NCBI RefSeq assembly: GCF_009664365.1 | Contig: NZ_CP044310.1 | Span: 2,429,001 to 2,493,000 of the forward strand | From: Paenibacillus xylanilyticus | Lineage (GTDB): Bacteria > Bacillota > Bacilli > Paenibacillales > Paenibacillaceae | DNA length: 64,000 nt | Reading direction: 5' to 3' | In this document: positions 18,677 through 27,454 of the stretch, in pieces | Layout: the number at the start of each line of letters is the position of its first letter | Position numbering within the stretch: position 1 is the first letter of the stretch | Translations under genes and position numbers: made by a program | Notes under the pieces: generated by a model | What the model was told of the DNA's origin: nothing | Database searches by the model: none | What the model saw: the letters and a program-made list of their open reading frames with translations, nothing else

Positions 18677-19210
18677 ATGGCTAATGAAATTGTATCGACG
18701 AATAACACATGGCCTAACTATTCAGCTGCAAATAAAGCCACAACAACTACAGCGAGTAAGGACTTAGGTAAAGACCAATTTCTGAAAATTTTAATTACTC
18801 AACTTCGAAATCAAGATCCTATGCAGCCTATGGAAGACAAAGAATTCATTGCTCAAATGGCGCAGTTCAGCTCTGTTGAGCAATTGGTTAACATTTCATC
18901 GCAATTAAAAATGTTAAATCAGTCTTTAGGCAGTATCTCTAGCATGATCGGAATGGAAGTCAGTTGGATTACTGGGGATGAGTCGAACGGTACTAACATA
19001 CGGCAGGGCGTTGTTGATTCAATAATTGTAAGAGATGGCGTTCAATACGCAAAAGTTGGTAATGATGAAATTAAATTGGAAGAAATTATTCAGGTGAATA
19101 AAGTTAAATCAGAAGAAGCTGATGAAAGTCCCGTTGACTCAGAAGTCTCTAACAATGAAGATCCACAATTAGGAGATAATCAAACTGCTGAGCAAGGAAA
19201 TTTAATATGA
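18677..19210 (+). CDS. flgD: Flagellar hook capping protein FlgD
   Basis: A 177-residue FlgD. The conserved N-terminal region is LGKDQFLKILITQLRNQDPM followed by PMEDKEFIAQMAQFSSVEQL. The hook cap guides assembly of hook subunits and is absent from the finished flagellum. After a short middle domain the protein ends in an acidic tail of about 35 residues. The stop overlaps the next gene's ATG (ATGA at 19207-19210), indicating translational coupling. Confidence 0.96.
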   Translation: MANEIVSTNNTWPNYSAANKATTTTASKDLGKDQFLKILITQLRNQDPMQPMEDKEFIAQMAQFSSVEQLVNISSQLKMLNQSLGSISSMIGMEVSWITGDESNGTNIRQGVVDSIIVRDGVQYAKVGNDEIKLEEIIQVNKVKSEEADESPVDSEVSNNEDPQLGDNQTAEQGNLI

Positions 19211-19593
19211 ACGAGCGAATAACGGTAGGTCGGTTGTATTCAGGGCCAACTTCACCAAGTTTAATTCATAGAGCAAACAAAAGCGCTGAATTATCAAGTA
19301 CTGGGGAGAAACCTTTTGCTCAAATGCTTGAGGATAATCTCCTGAAGCTGAGTAATCACGCACTGAAAAGGCTAGAACAGCGTGGCATCAAATTAAAAAG
19401 TGAACAAATGGAGCAGATTGGAACGGCGCTTGATAAGGCAGCTGCCAAAGGAGCTAAGGAATCACTAATATTGATGCAGGATATGGCTTTCATTGTAAAT
19501 GTTAAAAATAGAACTGTAGTCACAGCTATGGATAGTGAAAGCATGAAAGATAATGTTTTTACACAAATTGACAGTGCTGTTATTATTCCTTAA
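19207..19593 (+). CDS. Flagellar operon protein, TIGR02530-like
   Basis: A 128-residue protein resembling the small 'flagellar operon protein' that follows flgD in many Firmicutes. It has FAQMLEDNLLKLSNHALKRLEQRGI, here noted by its core KLSNHALKRLEQRGI, and IVNVKNRTVVTAMD near the C-terminus. The basic helix with SxHAxKRLxxRxI is the recognisable part. The role is not established; association with hook assembly is inferred from position. It shares a four-base overlap with flgD. Confidence 0.8.
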   Translation: MNERITVGRLYSGPTSPSLIHRANKSAELSSTGEKPFAQMLEDNLLKLSNHALKRLEQRGIKLKSEQMEQIGTALDKAAAKGAKESLILMQDMAFIVNVKNRTVVTAMDSESMKDNVFTQIDSAVIIP

Positions 19594-19673
19594 ACGGCTG
19601 GCCCTAAATGGGAGCCGGAATGCCGCTGACCGATTGATGCGGTAATCTAGTAGATTTGGGAGGCTTTTCAATT

Positions 19674-20489
19674 ATGTTGAAATCAATGTATTCAGGCGTT
19701 TCCGGCATGCGGGGCTTTCAAACAAAACTTGACGTCATCGGTAATAACATTGCCAATGTGAATACGGTAGGTTTTAAAGGAAGTCGAGTGATGTTCAAAG
19801 ATATCATGAGCCAAACAACTGGAGGAGCCACTGCTCCAACGGATGCTAACGGTGGGGTGAATCCAAGACAAATTGGATTAGGAGTTTCGGTAGGTTCGAT
19901 AGATACACTACATTTAGCAGGAAGTCCAACAACAACAAATAATCCTACAGATTTGAGAATTAACGGAGATGGTTTTTTTCTTGTTAAATTGAGTGAGGAT
20001 CAGGAGGTCCCCTATCTGACACGTGCAGGTGATTTCCATGTTGATGCTCTTCGCAACCTCGTTACTTCGGATGGGCTTTTCGTAGTTGATGCAGGCGGTG
20101 ATCCTATCACAATTGGCGAAGATGCTGTTTCATTTACTATTGGACAAGATGGCATCATTACCGAAACTCTCGGGGACGGAACTTTGAATGCAGGGGCGCA
20201 AATTGGTATAGGAAAGGTAGTCAATCCAGAAGGGTTAGAGAAGATGGGGGGTAACCTTTATAGGATGACAGCTAATGCCAATGAAGATGGTGAATTGGAG
20301 ATTTTAACTGCCAATGATGGAGAGGAAGGAACTGGCGCCATTATTACAGGTCAGTTAGAAATGTCCAATGTGGACTTGACGGGAGAATTTACGGAGATGA
20401 TCGTCGCTCAACGTGGTTTCCAGGCGAACTCACGGATCATCACTACATCCGATGAAGTGCTTCAGGAAGTTGTTAACCTGAAACGTTAA
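19674..20489 (+). CDS. flgG: Flagellar hook protein, short FlgE/FlgG type
   Basis: A 271-residue hook/rod-family protein from the ATG at 19674, which follows TGGGAGGC. The N-terminal motif is LKSMYSGVSGMRGFQTKLDV with NNIANVNTVGFKGSRV. The C-terminus is DLTGEFTEMIVAQRGFQANSR with TSDEVLQEVVNLKR. B. subtilis has a similar 264-residue gene here, first called flgG and now considered the hook protein FlgE. The same role is likely, but the sequence alone does not separate a short hook subunit from a distal rod subunit. Confidence 0.9.
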   Translation: MLKSMYSGVSGMRGFQTKLDVIGNNIANVNTVGFKGSRVMFKDIMSQTTGGATAPTDANGGVNPRQIGLGVSVGSIDTLHLAGSPTTTNNPTDLRINGDGFFLVKLSEDQEVPYLTRAGDFHVDALRNLVTSDGLFVVDAGGDPITIGEDAVSFTIGQDGIITETLGDGTLNAGAQIGIGKVVNPEGLEKMGGNLYRMTANANEDGELEILTANDGEEGTGAIITGQLEMSNVDLTGEFTEMIVAQRGFQANSRIITTSDEVLQEVVNLKR

Positions 20490-20513
20490 TAACTGATTAG
20501 AAAGCTTTAATTC

Positions 20514-20535
20514 GTGGAGGAGCGAGCTCCTCCAC
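20514..20535 (+). promoter_or_regulatory. Perfect palindrome/hairpin between flgG and flbD
   Basis: GTGGAGGAGC, two bases GA, then GCTCCTCCAC: a 10-bp perfect inverted repeat covering 22 bases. In RNA it gives a stem of nine pairs with a CGAG loop. There is no T-run. It lies 22 bases before the flbD ATG and its GGAGGAG could mimic and mask a ribosome site, so a post-transcriptional role is plausible. Confidence 0.65.
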
Positions 20536-20557
20536 ATTGATCGAGAGGGGGCTTAGC

Positions 20558-20779
20558 ATGATTTCGGTAACGCGGTTAAATGGTTCTCCCATGTGGTTAA
20601 ATGCACTAATGGTAGAGATTGTAGAAGAAACGCCGGATACGTATATTACTCTGGTAACAGGAAAGAGACTGATTGTCCTTGAAAAGGCAGATGAGGTCAT
20701 TTCCAAAATCAAAGTGTACAACCGTGAAATCGGGGTTCAGGCAGCCACTATCAAAGTGCAGCAAACGGAGGAATCCTGA
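20558..20779 (+). CDS. swrD: FlbD/SwrD-family flagellar protein
   Basis: A 73-residue protein. MISVTRLNGSPMWLNALMVE and the following ITLVTGKRLIVLEKADEV are typical of FlbD/SwrD (YlzI). In B. subtilis SwrD, encoded at this position, supports high torque from the MotAB stators and swarming. The ATG at 20558 follows GAGAGGGGG. Its stop overlaps the fliL start by one base. Confidence 0.88.
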   Translation: MISVTRLNGSPMWLNALMVEIVEETPDTYITLVTGKRLIVLEKADEVISKIKVYNREIGVQAATIKVQQTEES

Positions 20780-21240
20780 TGAAAAAGATGATGCCCTGGC
20801 TGGCAACGATTTTGCTTGCCATAACACTCATTGTCGTGGTTGTGTTTGTATTTATGCAAGGACAGACGGGTAACAAAGCTGAAACAGACGTAGCTTCGGC
20901 TGCTGAAGCCAAAAAGATGACTGCCGATGAAATTGTCGAAGTTACTTCCGAGATTACCGACATCAAAACCAATTTGGCAGACACCAATCATATCGTACAA
21001 GTCAACCTGGCTTTTAAACTGGATGACGCTACAGCAAAAGAAGATTTCGAGAAAATTAAAGAAATTACCGTAAAACCAATTATTGTTCAGACTTTTGCGG
21101 ATGCACAGCCAGAAGAGTTGAAAACAGCCAAGGGACGTTCTCAGTTTAATGAAAAACTGACGAAACTGATCAATGAAGCATTGCCTGAACCGAAGCTGAG
21201 CAGCACGAACTTTACTTATTTTTTGATGGCATCAATGTAA
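20779..21240 (+). CDS. fliL: Flagellar basal body-associated protein FliL
   Basis: A 153-residue single-pass membrane protein with a hydrophobic helix at about residues 5-25 and a periplasm-side FliL domain (VEVTSEITDIKTNLADTNHI and later FADAQPEELKTAKG). FliL rings surround stator units and stabilise them. Translation is coupled to flbD through the TGATG overlap. Confidence 0.92.
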   Translation: MKKMMPWLATILLAITLIVVVVFVFMQGQTGNKAETDVASAAEAKKMTADEIVEVTSEITDIKTNLADTNHIVQVNLAFKLDDATAKEDFEKIKEITVKPIIVQTFADAQPEELKTAKGRSQFNEKLTKLINEALPEPKLSSTNFTYFLMASM

Positions 21241-21279
21241 TGAACAGAGCACGCTGTAAAACGGTAAGGGGGTGAGAAC

Positions 21280-22278
21280 ATGGTGGATGTATTATCACAA
21301 AATGAGATTGATGCCCTATTAGCAGCACTTTCCTCAGGTGAGATGGATGCCGAGGAATTAAAAAAGGAAGAAACTCAGAAAAAAATTAGATCGTATGATT
21401 TTAAACGGGCGGTTCGCTTTTCCAAAGATCATATCCGAAGTTTGACTCGAATTCACGAGAACTTTGCACGCTTTCTCACCACTTATTTTTCAGCCCAATT
21501 AAGGACATTCGTTCAAATTAATGTCGTTCAGGTCGAACAGTTGCCTTATGATGAATTTATTCGTTCAATCCCTAAAATGACGATATTAAATATATTTGAA
21601 GCAGAACCGTTGCAAGGACGAATGGTGCTGGAGGTTCACCCCAATGTTGGTTATGCGATGTTAGATCGATTGCTGGGTGGTACGGGAAGTGCGCCGACTA
21701 AAATAGCTTCAATGACTGAAATAGAAACGACAATTATGGAGCGAATCTTCAGCCGAGCGTTCGAAAGTTTGCAGGAAGCTTGGAAGACAGTGTTAGACAT
21801 ATCACCGAGAATGGAAGCACTGGAGACAAATCCACAGTTTATGCAGATCGTATCACCCAACGAAACGATTGCTTTGATCTCGCTGAGCACCAAAATCGGT
21901 GACACTACGGGCATGATCAATTTGTGTATCCCACATGTCGTTCTTGAACCTATTATGTCAAGGCTGTCGACACATCAGTGGTTTGTTTCAGAGAAGAAAA
22001 CAAGAGCGCCAGAAGAATACGATGCTCTTAGAGAACGTGTGAACAAAGCCAAATTGCCAGTTGTTGCGGAACTCGGTGAATCCAGAATTTCGATCTCGGA
22101 ATTCCTTGGACTTTCGGTCGGCGATGTCATTACGTTGAACAAACCGGTTGATGAGGGGTTATCCATCAAAGTGGGCGACAGGTTGAAGTATATGGGCAGT
22201 CCGGGAACGATAAAAGACCGTGTGGCTGTACAAATAGATAAGATTGTCACCGAAGGAGTTGAAGAATTTGACGAGTAA
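21280..22278 (+). CDS. fliM: Flagellar motor switch protein FliM
   Basis: A 332-residue C-ring subunit. The N-terminal CheY-P-binding motif VLSQNEIDALLAALSSGE is intact. The CheC-like middle domain has IHENFARFLTTYFSAQLRT and YAMLDRLLGGTG, and the C-terminal SpoA-like domain mediates FliY contact. The gene overlaps fliY by 11 bases. Confidence 0.97.
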   Translation: MVDVLSQNEIDALLAALSSGEMDAEELKKEETQKKIRSYDFKRAVRFSKDHIRSLTRIHENFARFLTTYFSAQLRTFVQINVVQVEQLPYDEFIRSIPKMTILNIFEAEPLQGRMVLEVHPNVGYAMLDRLLGGTGSAPTKIASMTEIETTIMERIFSRAFESLQEAWKTVLDISPRMEALETNPQFMQIVSPNETIALISLSTKIGDTTGMINLCIPHVVLEPIMSRLSTHQWFVSEKKTRAPEEYDALRERVNKAKLPVVAELGESRISISEFLGLSVGDVITLNKPVDEGLSIKVGDRLKYMGSPGTIKDRVAVQIDKIVTEGVEEFDE

Positions 22279-23536
22279 GGATTATTTGTCCCAGGAAGAA
22301 ATCGATGCTTTGCTCCGGCAATCCGAATCGATGGGTAGCACGGATCCTTCTGAAAAAACAGTTGATGATTTTTTGACTGAGCTGGAACAAGATGCATTGG
22401 GAGAGATCGGTAATATTACGTTTGGTAGCGCAGCGACAGCATTGTCCACGCTATTGGGATTAAAAGTAGATATTACAACACCGAAGGTATCCATCATCAG
22501 CCGTTCGCAATTCGAAGAAGCGTTTCCCAAGCCACATGTTGCAGTACATGTCAATTATGTGGATGGTTTTGAAGGGATCAATTCACTAGTTATCAAAAAG
22601 CGCGATGCACAAGTCATTGCTGATCTGATGCTTGGAGGCGAAGGCAATCCTGCGGATGAAGAATTGAATGAGATCCATATTAGTGCAGTGCAGGAAGCAA
22701 TGAACCAAATGATGGGTTCATCAGCAACCTCCATGTCTACGATTTTCAACCGATTTGTGAATATCTCTCCGCCAGGCATTGATATTCTCAATATGGAAAG
22801 TGGCGAGGGTGTGAGCAGTCTGCCGCATGACGAAACGTTGATTCGAGTATCGTTTCGCCTCCTGATTGGTGATCTGATTGACTCCAATCTGATGCAGCTT
22901 TTGCCTGTTGATTTCGCCAAACACATGGTGGATATGTTGATCGGCGGAGCACAGGAATCAACCGCTAATGCGCCAGTGACAACACCATCGCATGCAGCAC
23001 CAGCAGCGGCAGCTCCACCTGTGGCATCGGAACAACTACCGGTTCATCAGCAAATGCCTCCACAGGCGCCTCAACAGCCTGCTCCAGACTATAATGGATA
23101 TGGACAGGTACCAATGGATATGCCGCAAGGAATGCCGCCACAACAGCCTTACGGGATGCCGCCACAGCAAACGTATGGTGCACCACAACACTACGGCGGT
23201 ATGCCAAATAGGAATGTGAATGTACAACCCGTCCAGTTCGCCAATTTGCAAAATGGGGCTTACGGTCAGGTGGACGAAAATAATTTGAATTTATTGATGG
23301 ACATTCCCCTTAAAGTCACCGTAGAATTAGGAAGGACCCAGAAGCAAATTAAGGATATATTGGAACTCTCACAAGGTTCAATTGTCGAGCTGGATAAACT
23401 GGCCGGCGAACCTGTCGATATTTTGGTCAATAACAAACTGATCGCTAAGGGAGAAGTCGTCGTTATCGATGAAAACTTTGGTGTTCGTGTTATAGATATC
23501 GTAAGCCAATGGGACCGAATTCAGAAATTACAATAA
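22268..23536 (+). CDS. fliY: Flagellar motor switch phosphatase FliY
   Basis: A 422-residue FliY. It has an N-terminal CheY-binding segment (YLSQEEIDALLRQSES) and a CheC-like domain with two phosphatase helices (DALGEIGNITFGSAATALS and AVQEAMNQMMGSSATSMS). A linker of about 100 residues rich in Pro, Gln, Gly, Met and Tyr follows, and then a C-terminal FliN/SpoA domain. It hydrolyses CheY-P at the motor and forms the C-ring base. The TTG at 22268 lies nine bases after AAGGAG and is preferred over the longer frame from 22244. The low-complexity linker (about residues 235-320) is notable. Confidence 0.96.
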   Translation: MTSKDYLSQEEIDALLRQSESMGSTDPSEKTVDDFLTELEQDALGEIGNITFGSAATALSTLLGLKVDITTPKVSIISRSQFEEAFPKPHVAVHVNYVDGFEGINSLVIKKRDAQVIADLMLGGEGNPADEELNEIHISAVQEAMNQMMGSSATSMSTIFNRFVNISPPGIDILNMESGEGVSSLPHDETLIRVSFRLLIGDLIDSNLMQLLPVDFAKHMVDMLIGGAQESTANAPVTTPSHAAPAAAAPPVASEQLPVHQQMPPQAPQQPAPDYNGYGQVPMDMPQGMPPQQPYGMPPQQTYGAPQHYGGMPNRNVNVQPVQFANLQNGAYGQVDENNLNLLMDIPLKVTVELGRTQKQIKDILELSQGSIVELDKLAGEPVDILVNNKLIAKGEVVVIDENFGVRVIDIVSQWDRIQKLQ

Positions 23537-23564
23537 GCACAATTTAGGGAGGACTTGAATCAAG

Positions 23565-23930
23565 ATGGCAAACCGAATTTTAGTCGTGGACGACGCTGCA
23601 TTTATGAGAATGATGATCCGGGACATTTTGTCCAAGAACGGATATGAGGTCGTTGGCGAGGCTCAGGACGGAGCACAAGCAATTGAGAAATTTAAGGAAC
23701 TTCGTCCTGATCTGATCACGATGGATATTACCATGCCTGAGATGGATGGTATTGCTGCACTGAAAGAAATCAAAAAAATCGATGCGAATGCTAAAGTCAT
23801 TATGTGTTCAGCTATGGGACAACAAGCGATGGTAATTGATGCGATTCAGGCTGGTGCCAAAGATTTCATCGTTAAGCCATTCCAGTCTGACCGAGTCATC
23901 GAAGCGATCAGCAAAACGCTGGGAGTTTAA
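23565..23930 (+). CDS. cheY: Chemotaxis response regulator CheY
   Basis: A 121-residue single-domain receiver. The acidic pair is D9-D10, and the phospho-acceptor is D54 in LITMDITMPEMDG. The Ser in VIMCSAMGQQ and the Lys in FIVKPFQ complete the active site. CheA phosphorylates it, FliM/FliY bind it, and FliY and CheC dephosphorylate it, all encoded in this cluster. Confidence 0.97.
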   Translation: MANRILVVDDAAFMRMMIRDILSKNGYEVVGEAQDGAQAIEKFKELRPDLITMDITMPEMDGIAALKEIKKIDANAKVIMCSAMGQQAMVIDAIQAGAKDFIVKPFQSDRVIEAISKTLGV

Positions 23931-23935
23931 GATAC

Positions 23936-24478
23936 ATGATGATGGCGCAGGGTGATACTCCTGGAGGAGCTGACATTGGGACCAACTATTATTTTCAGCT
24001 TGTATGGGTGATTGTCGTCCTGGCCGTCATCCTGGTCCTTATCGTCTACTTGCTCCGCTTTTTAAACAAAAGGAATCAGCAATGGTTTCGAAGTGGTACA
24101 GTCCGCATTTTAGGTGGTGTAGGGCTGGGGCCGAACAAGTCACTTCAGATCATAGAAATTGGTGGCAATGTTTATCTGGTCGGTGTTGGCGAAAATATAC
24201 AATTGCTAGACAAAATTTCAGATTTGGAAGAGGCACAAAGAATTGTTGATTCTTTTGAGAGAGAAGCTTCTTCACAACAGGGAAGCCTTTCACCATTAAT
24301 CAACAAGTTGGCATCCCGCTTACGTAAGAAAGAACCACCAAGGGAAATGGAACTAGAAGATACTGCCTCTTTTCACGAGCTATTCGAGTCGAAGCTGCGG
24401 CAGATGCCTAACCGAAAAGAAAAGATGGACAAGCTCCTGGAAGAAGACAATACTACAGATCGGTCGAGGGATTCATGA
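23936..24478 (+). CDS. fliO: Flagellar biosynthetic protein FliO (FliZ)
   Basis: A 180-residue protein with a short N-terminal segment, one transmembrane helix (about residues 22-44) and a small FliO domain (VRILGGVGLGPNKSLQIIEI, then YLVGVGENIQLLDKI). A charged tail follows. FliO helps assemble the FliP export-gate ring. The ATG at 23936 is ten bases after GGGAG; two more ATG codons follow in frame. The stop overlaps fliP by four bases. Confidence 0.88.
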   Translation: MMMAQGDTPGGADIGTNYYFQLVWVIVVLAVILVLIVYLLRFLNKRNQQWFRSGTVRILGGVGLGPNKSLQIIEIGGNVYLVGVGENIQLLDKISDLEEAQRIVDSFEREASSQQGSLSPLINKLASRLRKKEPPREMELEDTASFHELFESKLRQMPNRKEKMDKLLEEDNTTDRSRDS

Positions 24479-25230
24479 AGAAAAAGATTTGGCTAGCATG
24501 TTGTTTGATGGGGCTTATCAGCCTGGCATCTGTGACGGTTGCCTTTGCCGAACCGATACCAAACATCGATATCCAAATCGGAAGCGGAGATGGTGGAACA
24601 CCAAGTAGTAGTTCTCTGTCCATAATACTGTTAATTACGGTGTTAAGTATAGCGCCTGCAATACTGGTATTAATGACAAGCTTCACCCGAATTGTTATCG
24701 TTCTTGGTTTTATACGAACATCCTTGGGGACACAACAAATGCCACCCAATCAGGTGCTTGTCGGTTTAGCGCTCTTCCTGACACTGTTTATCATGTCACC
24801 GACGCTGTCTTCCATTAATCAGGTAGCTCTTCAGCCTTATCTCAAAGGAGACATTACGCAAACGGAAGCGCTTGAAAAGGCACAAGATCCCATTAAGAAA
24901 TTTATGTTCTCCCACACAAGGGAGAAAGATTTACTGCTTTTTATGAAATATAATCAGACCGAAAAACCAGAAACATATCAAGACATACCGATCACTGTCA
25001 TGGTGCCAGCGTATGCGATCAGTGAATTAAAGACAGCATTCCAGATGGGATTCATGATTTTCATTCCGTTTCTAGTCATAGACATTGTGGTTGCAAGTAC
25101 ACTCATGGCTATGGGGATGATGATGCTACCACCGGTCATGATCTCATTACCTTTTAAGATATTGCTATTTGTCCTTGTGGACGGTTGGTATCTTGTAGTG
25201 AAGTCACTGCTGCTGAGCTTTAACACATGA
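24475..25230 (+). CDS. fliP: Flagellar export gate protein FliP
   Basis: A 251-residue core export-gate protein with an N-terminal signal sequence (KKKIWLACCLMGLISLASV, cleavage likely near AFAEP). Transmembrane helices follow, with MTSFTRIVIVLGFIRTSLGT and the C-terminal MGMMMLPPVMISLPFKILLF. With FliQ and FliR it builds the helical pore of the type III export apparatus. Confidence 0.96.
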   Translation: MKKKIWLACCLMGLISLASVTVAFAEPIPNIDIQIGSGDGGTPSSSSLSIILLITVLSIAPAILVLMTSFTRIVIVLGFIRTSLGTQQMPPNQVLVGLALFLTLFIMSPTLSSINQVALQPYLKGDITQTEALEKAQDPIKKFMFSHTREKDLLLFMKYNQTEKPETYQDIPITVMVPAYAISELKTAFQMGFMIFIPFLVIDIVVASTLMAMGMMMLPPVMISLPFKILLFVLVDGWYLVVKSLLLSFNT

Positions 25231-25255
25231 GCAGGAAAGTTGAAGGAGGACGGTC

Positions 25256-25525
25256 ATGACTTCAGAATTTATTATAGGTCTGGCCGGGAAAGCAGTATAT
25301 ACGTCGCTGCTGGCTAGCGCACCCATGCTTATACTGGCTCTAGTTGTGGGTCTCATTATCAGTGTGTTCCAAGCAACGACCCAAATTCAGGAGCAGACAT
25401 TAGCTTTTGTTCCGAAAATTATTGCCGTACTTTTGGCAGTGCTCTTATTCGGACCTTGGATCTTAAATATTTTGGTAGATTTTACGTATAACATTCTCGA
25501 TAATTTATACAGATATATAGGGTAG
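25256..25525 (+). CDS. fliQ: Flagellar export gate protein FliQ
   Basis: An 89-residue protein with two transmembrane helices. It starts MTSEFIIGLAGKAVYTSLLA and carries the conserved VGLIISVFQATTQIQEQTLA. It wraps the FliP/FliR core. The AAGGAGGA ribosome site precedes the ATG. Confidence 0.95.
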   Translation: MTSEFIIGLAGKAVYTSLLASAPMLILALVVGLIISVFQATTQIQEQTLAFVPKIIAVLLAVLLFGPWILNILVDFTYNILDNLYRYIG

Positions 25526-25535
25526 GCTTTCGCAC

Positions 25536-26324
25536 ATGGAGACATTGTTGCAAAGTTTTCCTGTCGCTCTGCTTATGTTTTGTCGAATTGCATCATTTTT
25601 TGTAACAGCTCCAGTATTCTCAGCTCGAAATGTGCCGAATTCCATTAAGGTTGGTCTTTCGGCATTTGTAACATTAACGGTTTATGTCGTTTATGGCATG
25701 AATCAGGAAGTGCCTACTGATCTGAGTTACATTCTGTTGATTATCCGGGAGATATTAATAGGATTGCTGCTAGGTTTCGTAGCCTATCTGATTATGACAG
25801 CCGTGCAGACGGCGGGAACATTCATTGACCTTCAGATTGGTTTTGGTATGGCGAATGTATTTGATCCGATGACTGGTGCTTCTGCACCACTGACAGGTAA
25901 TTTCAAATATGCTTTTGCAATGCTACTCTTTCTGACGATGAATGGACACCACTATCTCCTGGACGCCATTGTTTACAGCTATCGGTGGATACCCTTATCC
26001 AACGCCTTTTTTATCCGGATGGCCGATGGAAGCATTGCGGAATTTCTCGTTCAGACGCTAGGTGAGACTTTTATGTTAGCCTTCCAAATGTCGGCTCCCA
26101 TTGTAGTGGCTTTGTTTTTGACGGATGTGGGATTGGGTTTTTTGGCTAAAACTGCACCTCAATTCAATGTGTTTGCTGTCGGTATGCCGTTAAAGGCTCT
26201 GGTAGGGATCGTCATTTTACTTTTGATGGTTCCGAGCTTCGCCTTTGTATTTAGCCAATTGTTCGAAGCGATGTTCAGATCTATGGAAAAGTTGCTTGGA
26301 ACGATCGGACAAAGGCCAGGCTAA
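25536..26324 (+). CDS. fliR: Flagellar export gate protein FliR
   Basis: A 262-residue polytopic membrane protein. FCRIASFFVTAPVFSARNVP near the N-terminus and GFGMANVFDPMTGASAPLTG are family landmarks, with further hydrophobic helices to the end. It joins FliP and FliQ in the export gate. It follows fliQ by ten bases and precedes flhB. Confidence 0.95.
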   Translation: METLLQSFPVALLMFCRIASFFVTAPVFSARNVPNSIKVGLSAFVTLTVYVVYGMNQEVPTDLSYILLIIREILIGLLLGFVAYLIMTAVQTAGTFIDLQIGFGMANVFDPMTGASAPLTGNFKYAFAMLLFLTMNGHHYLLDAIVYSYRWIPLSNAFFIRMADGSIAEFLVQTLGETFMLAFQMSAPIVVALFLTDVGLGFLAKTAPQFNVFAVGMPLKALVGIVILLLMVPSFAFVFSQLFEAMFRSMEKLLGTIGQRPG

Positions 26325-26347
26325 AGGAAACGGAGGACAGGGTTTAA

Positions 26348-27430
26348 ATGAAATTTCAGCTTGACCTTCAGTTATTCGCAGGTGAAAAAACGGAGAAAGC
26401 CACCCCAAAAAAGAGGCAGGATACACGCAAAAAGGGACAGGTTGTCAAGAGCATGGAGATATCTGGGGCATCCATTCTCCTATTTACCTTTTTAATCATG
26501 ATGGTATTCAGTGATTTTTACAAAGAACGCATTGTTCGGTTATTTACAGATATCTTTATGAATCGGCTGAGCTTGGAGATTACCGGCGAGAATGTAATGG
26601 CCCTAATGATGCGCTACGGCATTGAAGTCATGCTGCTGCTTGGACCCGTAATGATAGGTGCGGCGGTTGTTGCCTTGATTGTTAATTATATGCAGGTTGG
26701 TTTTTTACTAGTAGGAGAAGGATTGAAGCCCAAGCTTGAGAAGCTTGATCCAATCAAAGGTTTCAAAAACATTTTCTCACTCCGTTCATTAGTGGAGTTT
26801 GCAAAATCCATTTTGAAAATGTCGATTATCGGTTATCTAGTCTACAGTACGATTACAAGTTATCAATCGGATATTGCTTCACTTTCTCATTTTTCTTTGG
26901 ATGCCATATTACATTTTTCGGCTTCAATTACCCTTAATCTGGGTGTCAAAATCGCTGTGGCCTTAATGGTACTCGCAGTGTTCGACTATATGTATCAGAA
27001 ATATGATTACGAGAAAAACATTCGGATGTCCAAACAGGACATCAAGGACGAGTACAAAAAAATGGAAGGTGACCCGCTGATAAAAGGTAAAATCAGGGAA
27101 CGTCAGCGTCGCATGGCTGTACAGCGCATGATGCAGGAGGTTCCAAATGCAGATGTGATCATCACAAACCCGACGCACTTCGCAGTAGCGCTGAAGTATG
27201 AAGGGTCTGAGATGGAAGCACCTCAGATTATTGCCAAAGGTCAGGATTACGTCGCCTTGCGCATCAGGGAGATTGCCAAAGAGCACGGTGTCATTACTAT
27301 GGAAAACAAGCCGCTGGCACGGGCATTGTTCCAGAGAGCCGAGATTGGCGACGCCATACCGGCTGATTTGTTTCAAGCGGTAGCCGAAGTGCTGGCTTAT
27401 GTATATAAATTAAAGGGCAGAACGAAATAA
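26348..27430 (+). CDS. flhB: Flagellar export switch protein FlhB
   Basis: A 360-residue protein with four transmembrane helices and a cytoplasmic autocleavage domain. The N-terminus LDLQLFAGEKTEKATPKKRQ is characteristic. The self-cleavage motif N274-P-T-H is intact (VIITNPTHFAVAL). FliK triggers FlhB to switch export from hook to filament substrates. Cleavage between N274 and P275 is inferred from the family. Confidence 0.97.
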   Translation: MKFQLDLQLFAGEKTEKATPKKRQDTRKKGQVVKSMEISGASILLFTFLIMMVFSDFYKERIVRLFTDIFMNRLSLEITGENVMALMMRYGIEVMLLLGPVMIGAAVVALIVNYMQVGFLLVGEGLKPKLEKLDPIKGFKNIFSLRSLVEFAKSILKMSIIGYLVYSTITSYQSDIASLSHFSLDAILHFSASITLNLGVKIAVALMVLAVFDYMYQKYDYEKNIRMSKQDIKDEYKKMEGDPLIKGKIRERQRRMAVQRMMQEVPNADVIITNPTHFAVALKYEGSEMEAPQIIAKGQDYVALRIREIAKEHGVITMENKPLARALFQRAEIGDAIPADLFQAVAEVLAYVYKLKGRTK

Positions 27431-27454
27431 AAGGGATCGGAGGCCGTACATTCA

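Noticed and set aside
23030..23230. Short repeats in fliY as a CRISPR or tandem-repeat locus
   Set aside because: The repeats are in frame and encode a PPQQxYG-type linker; there is no spacer-repeat regularity.
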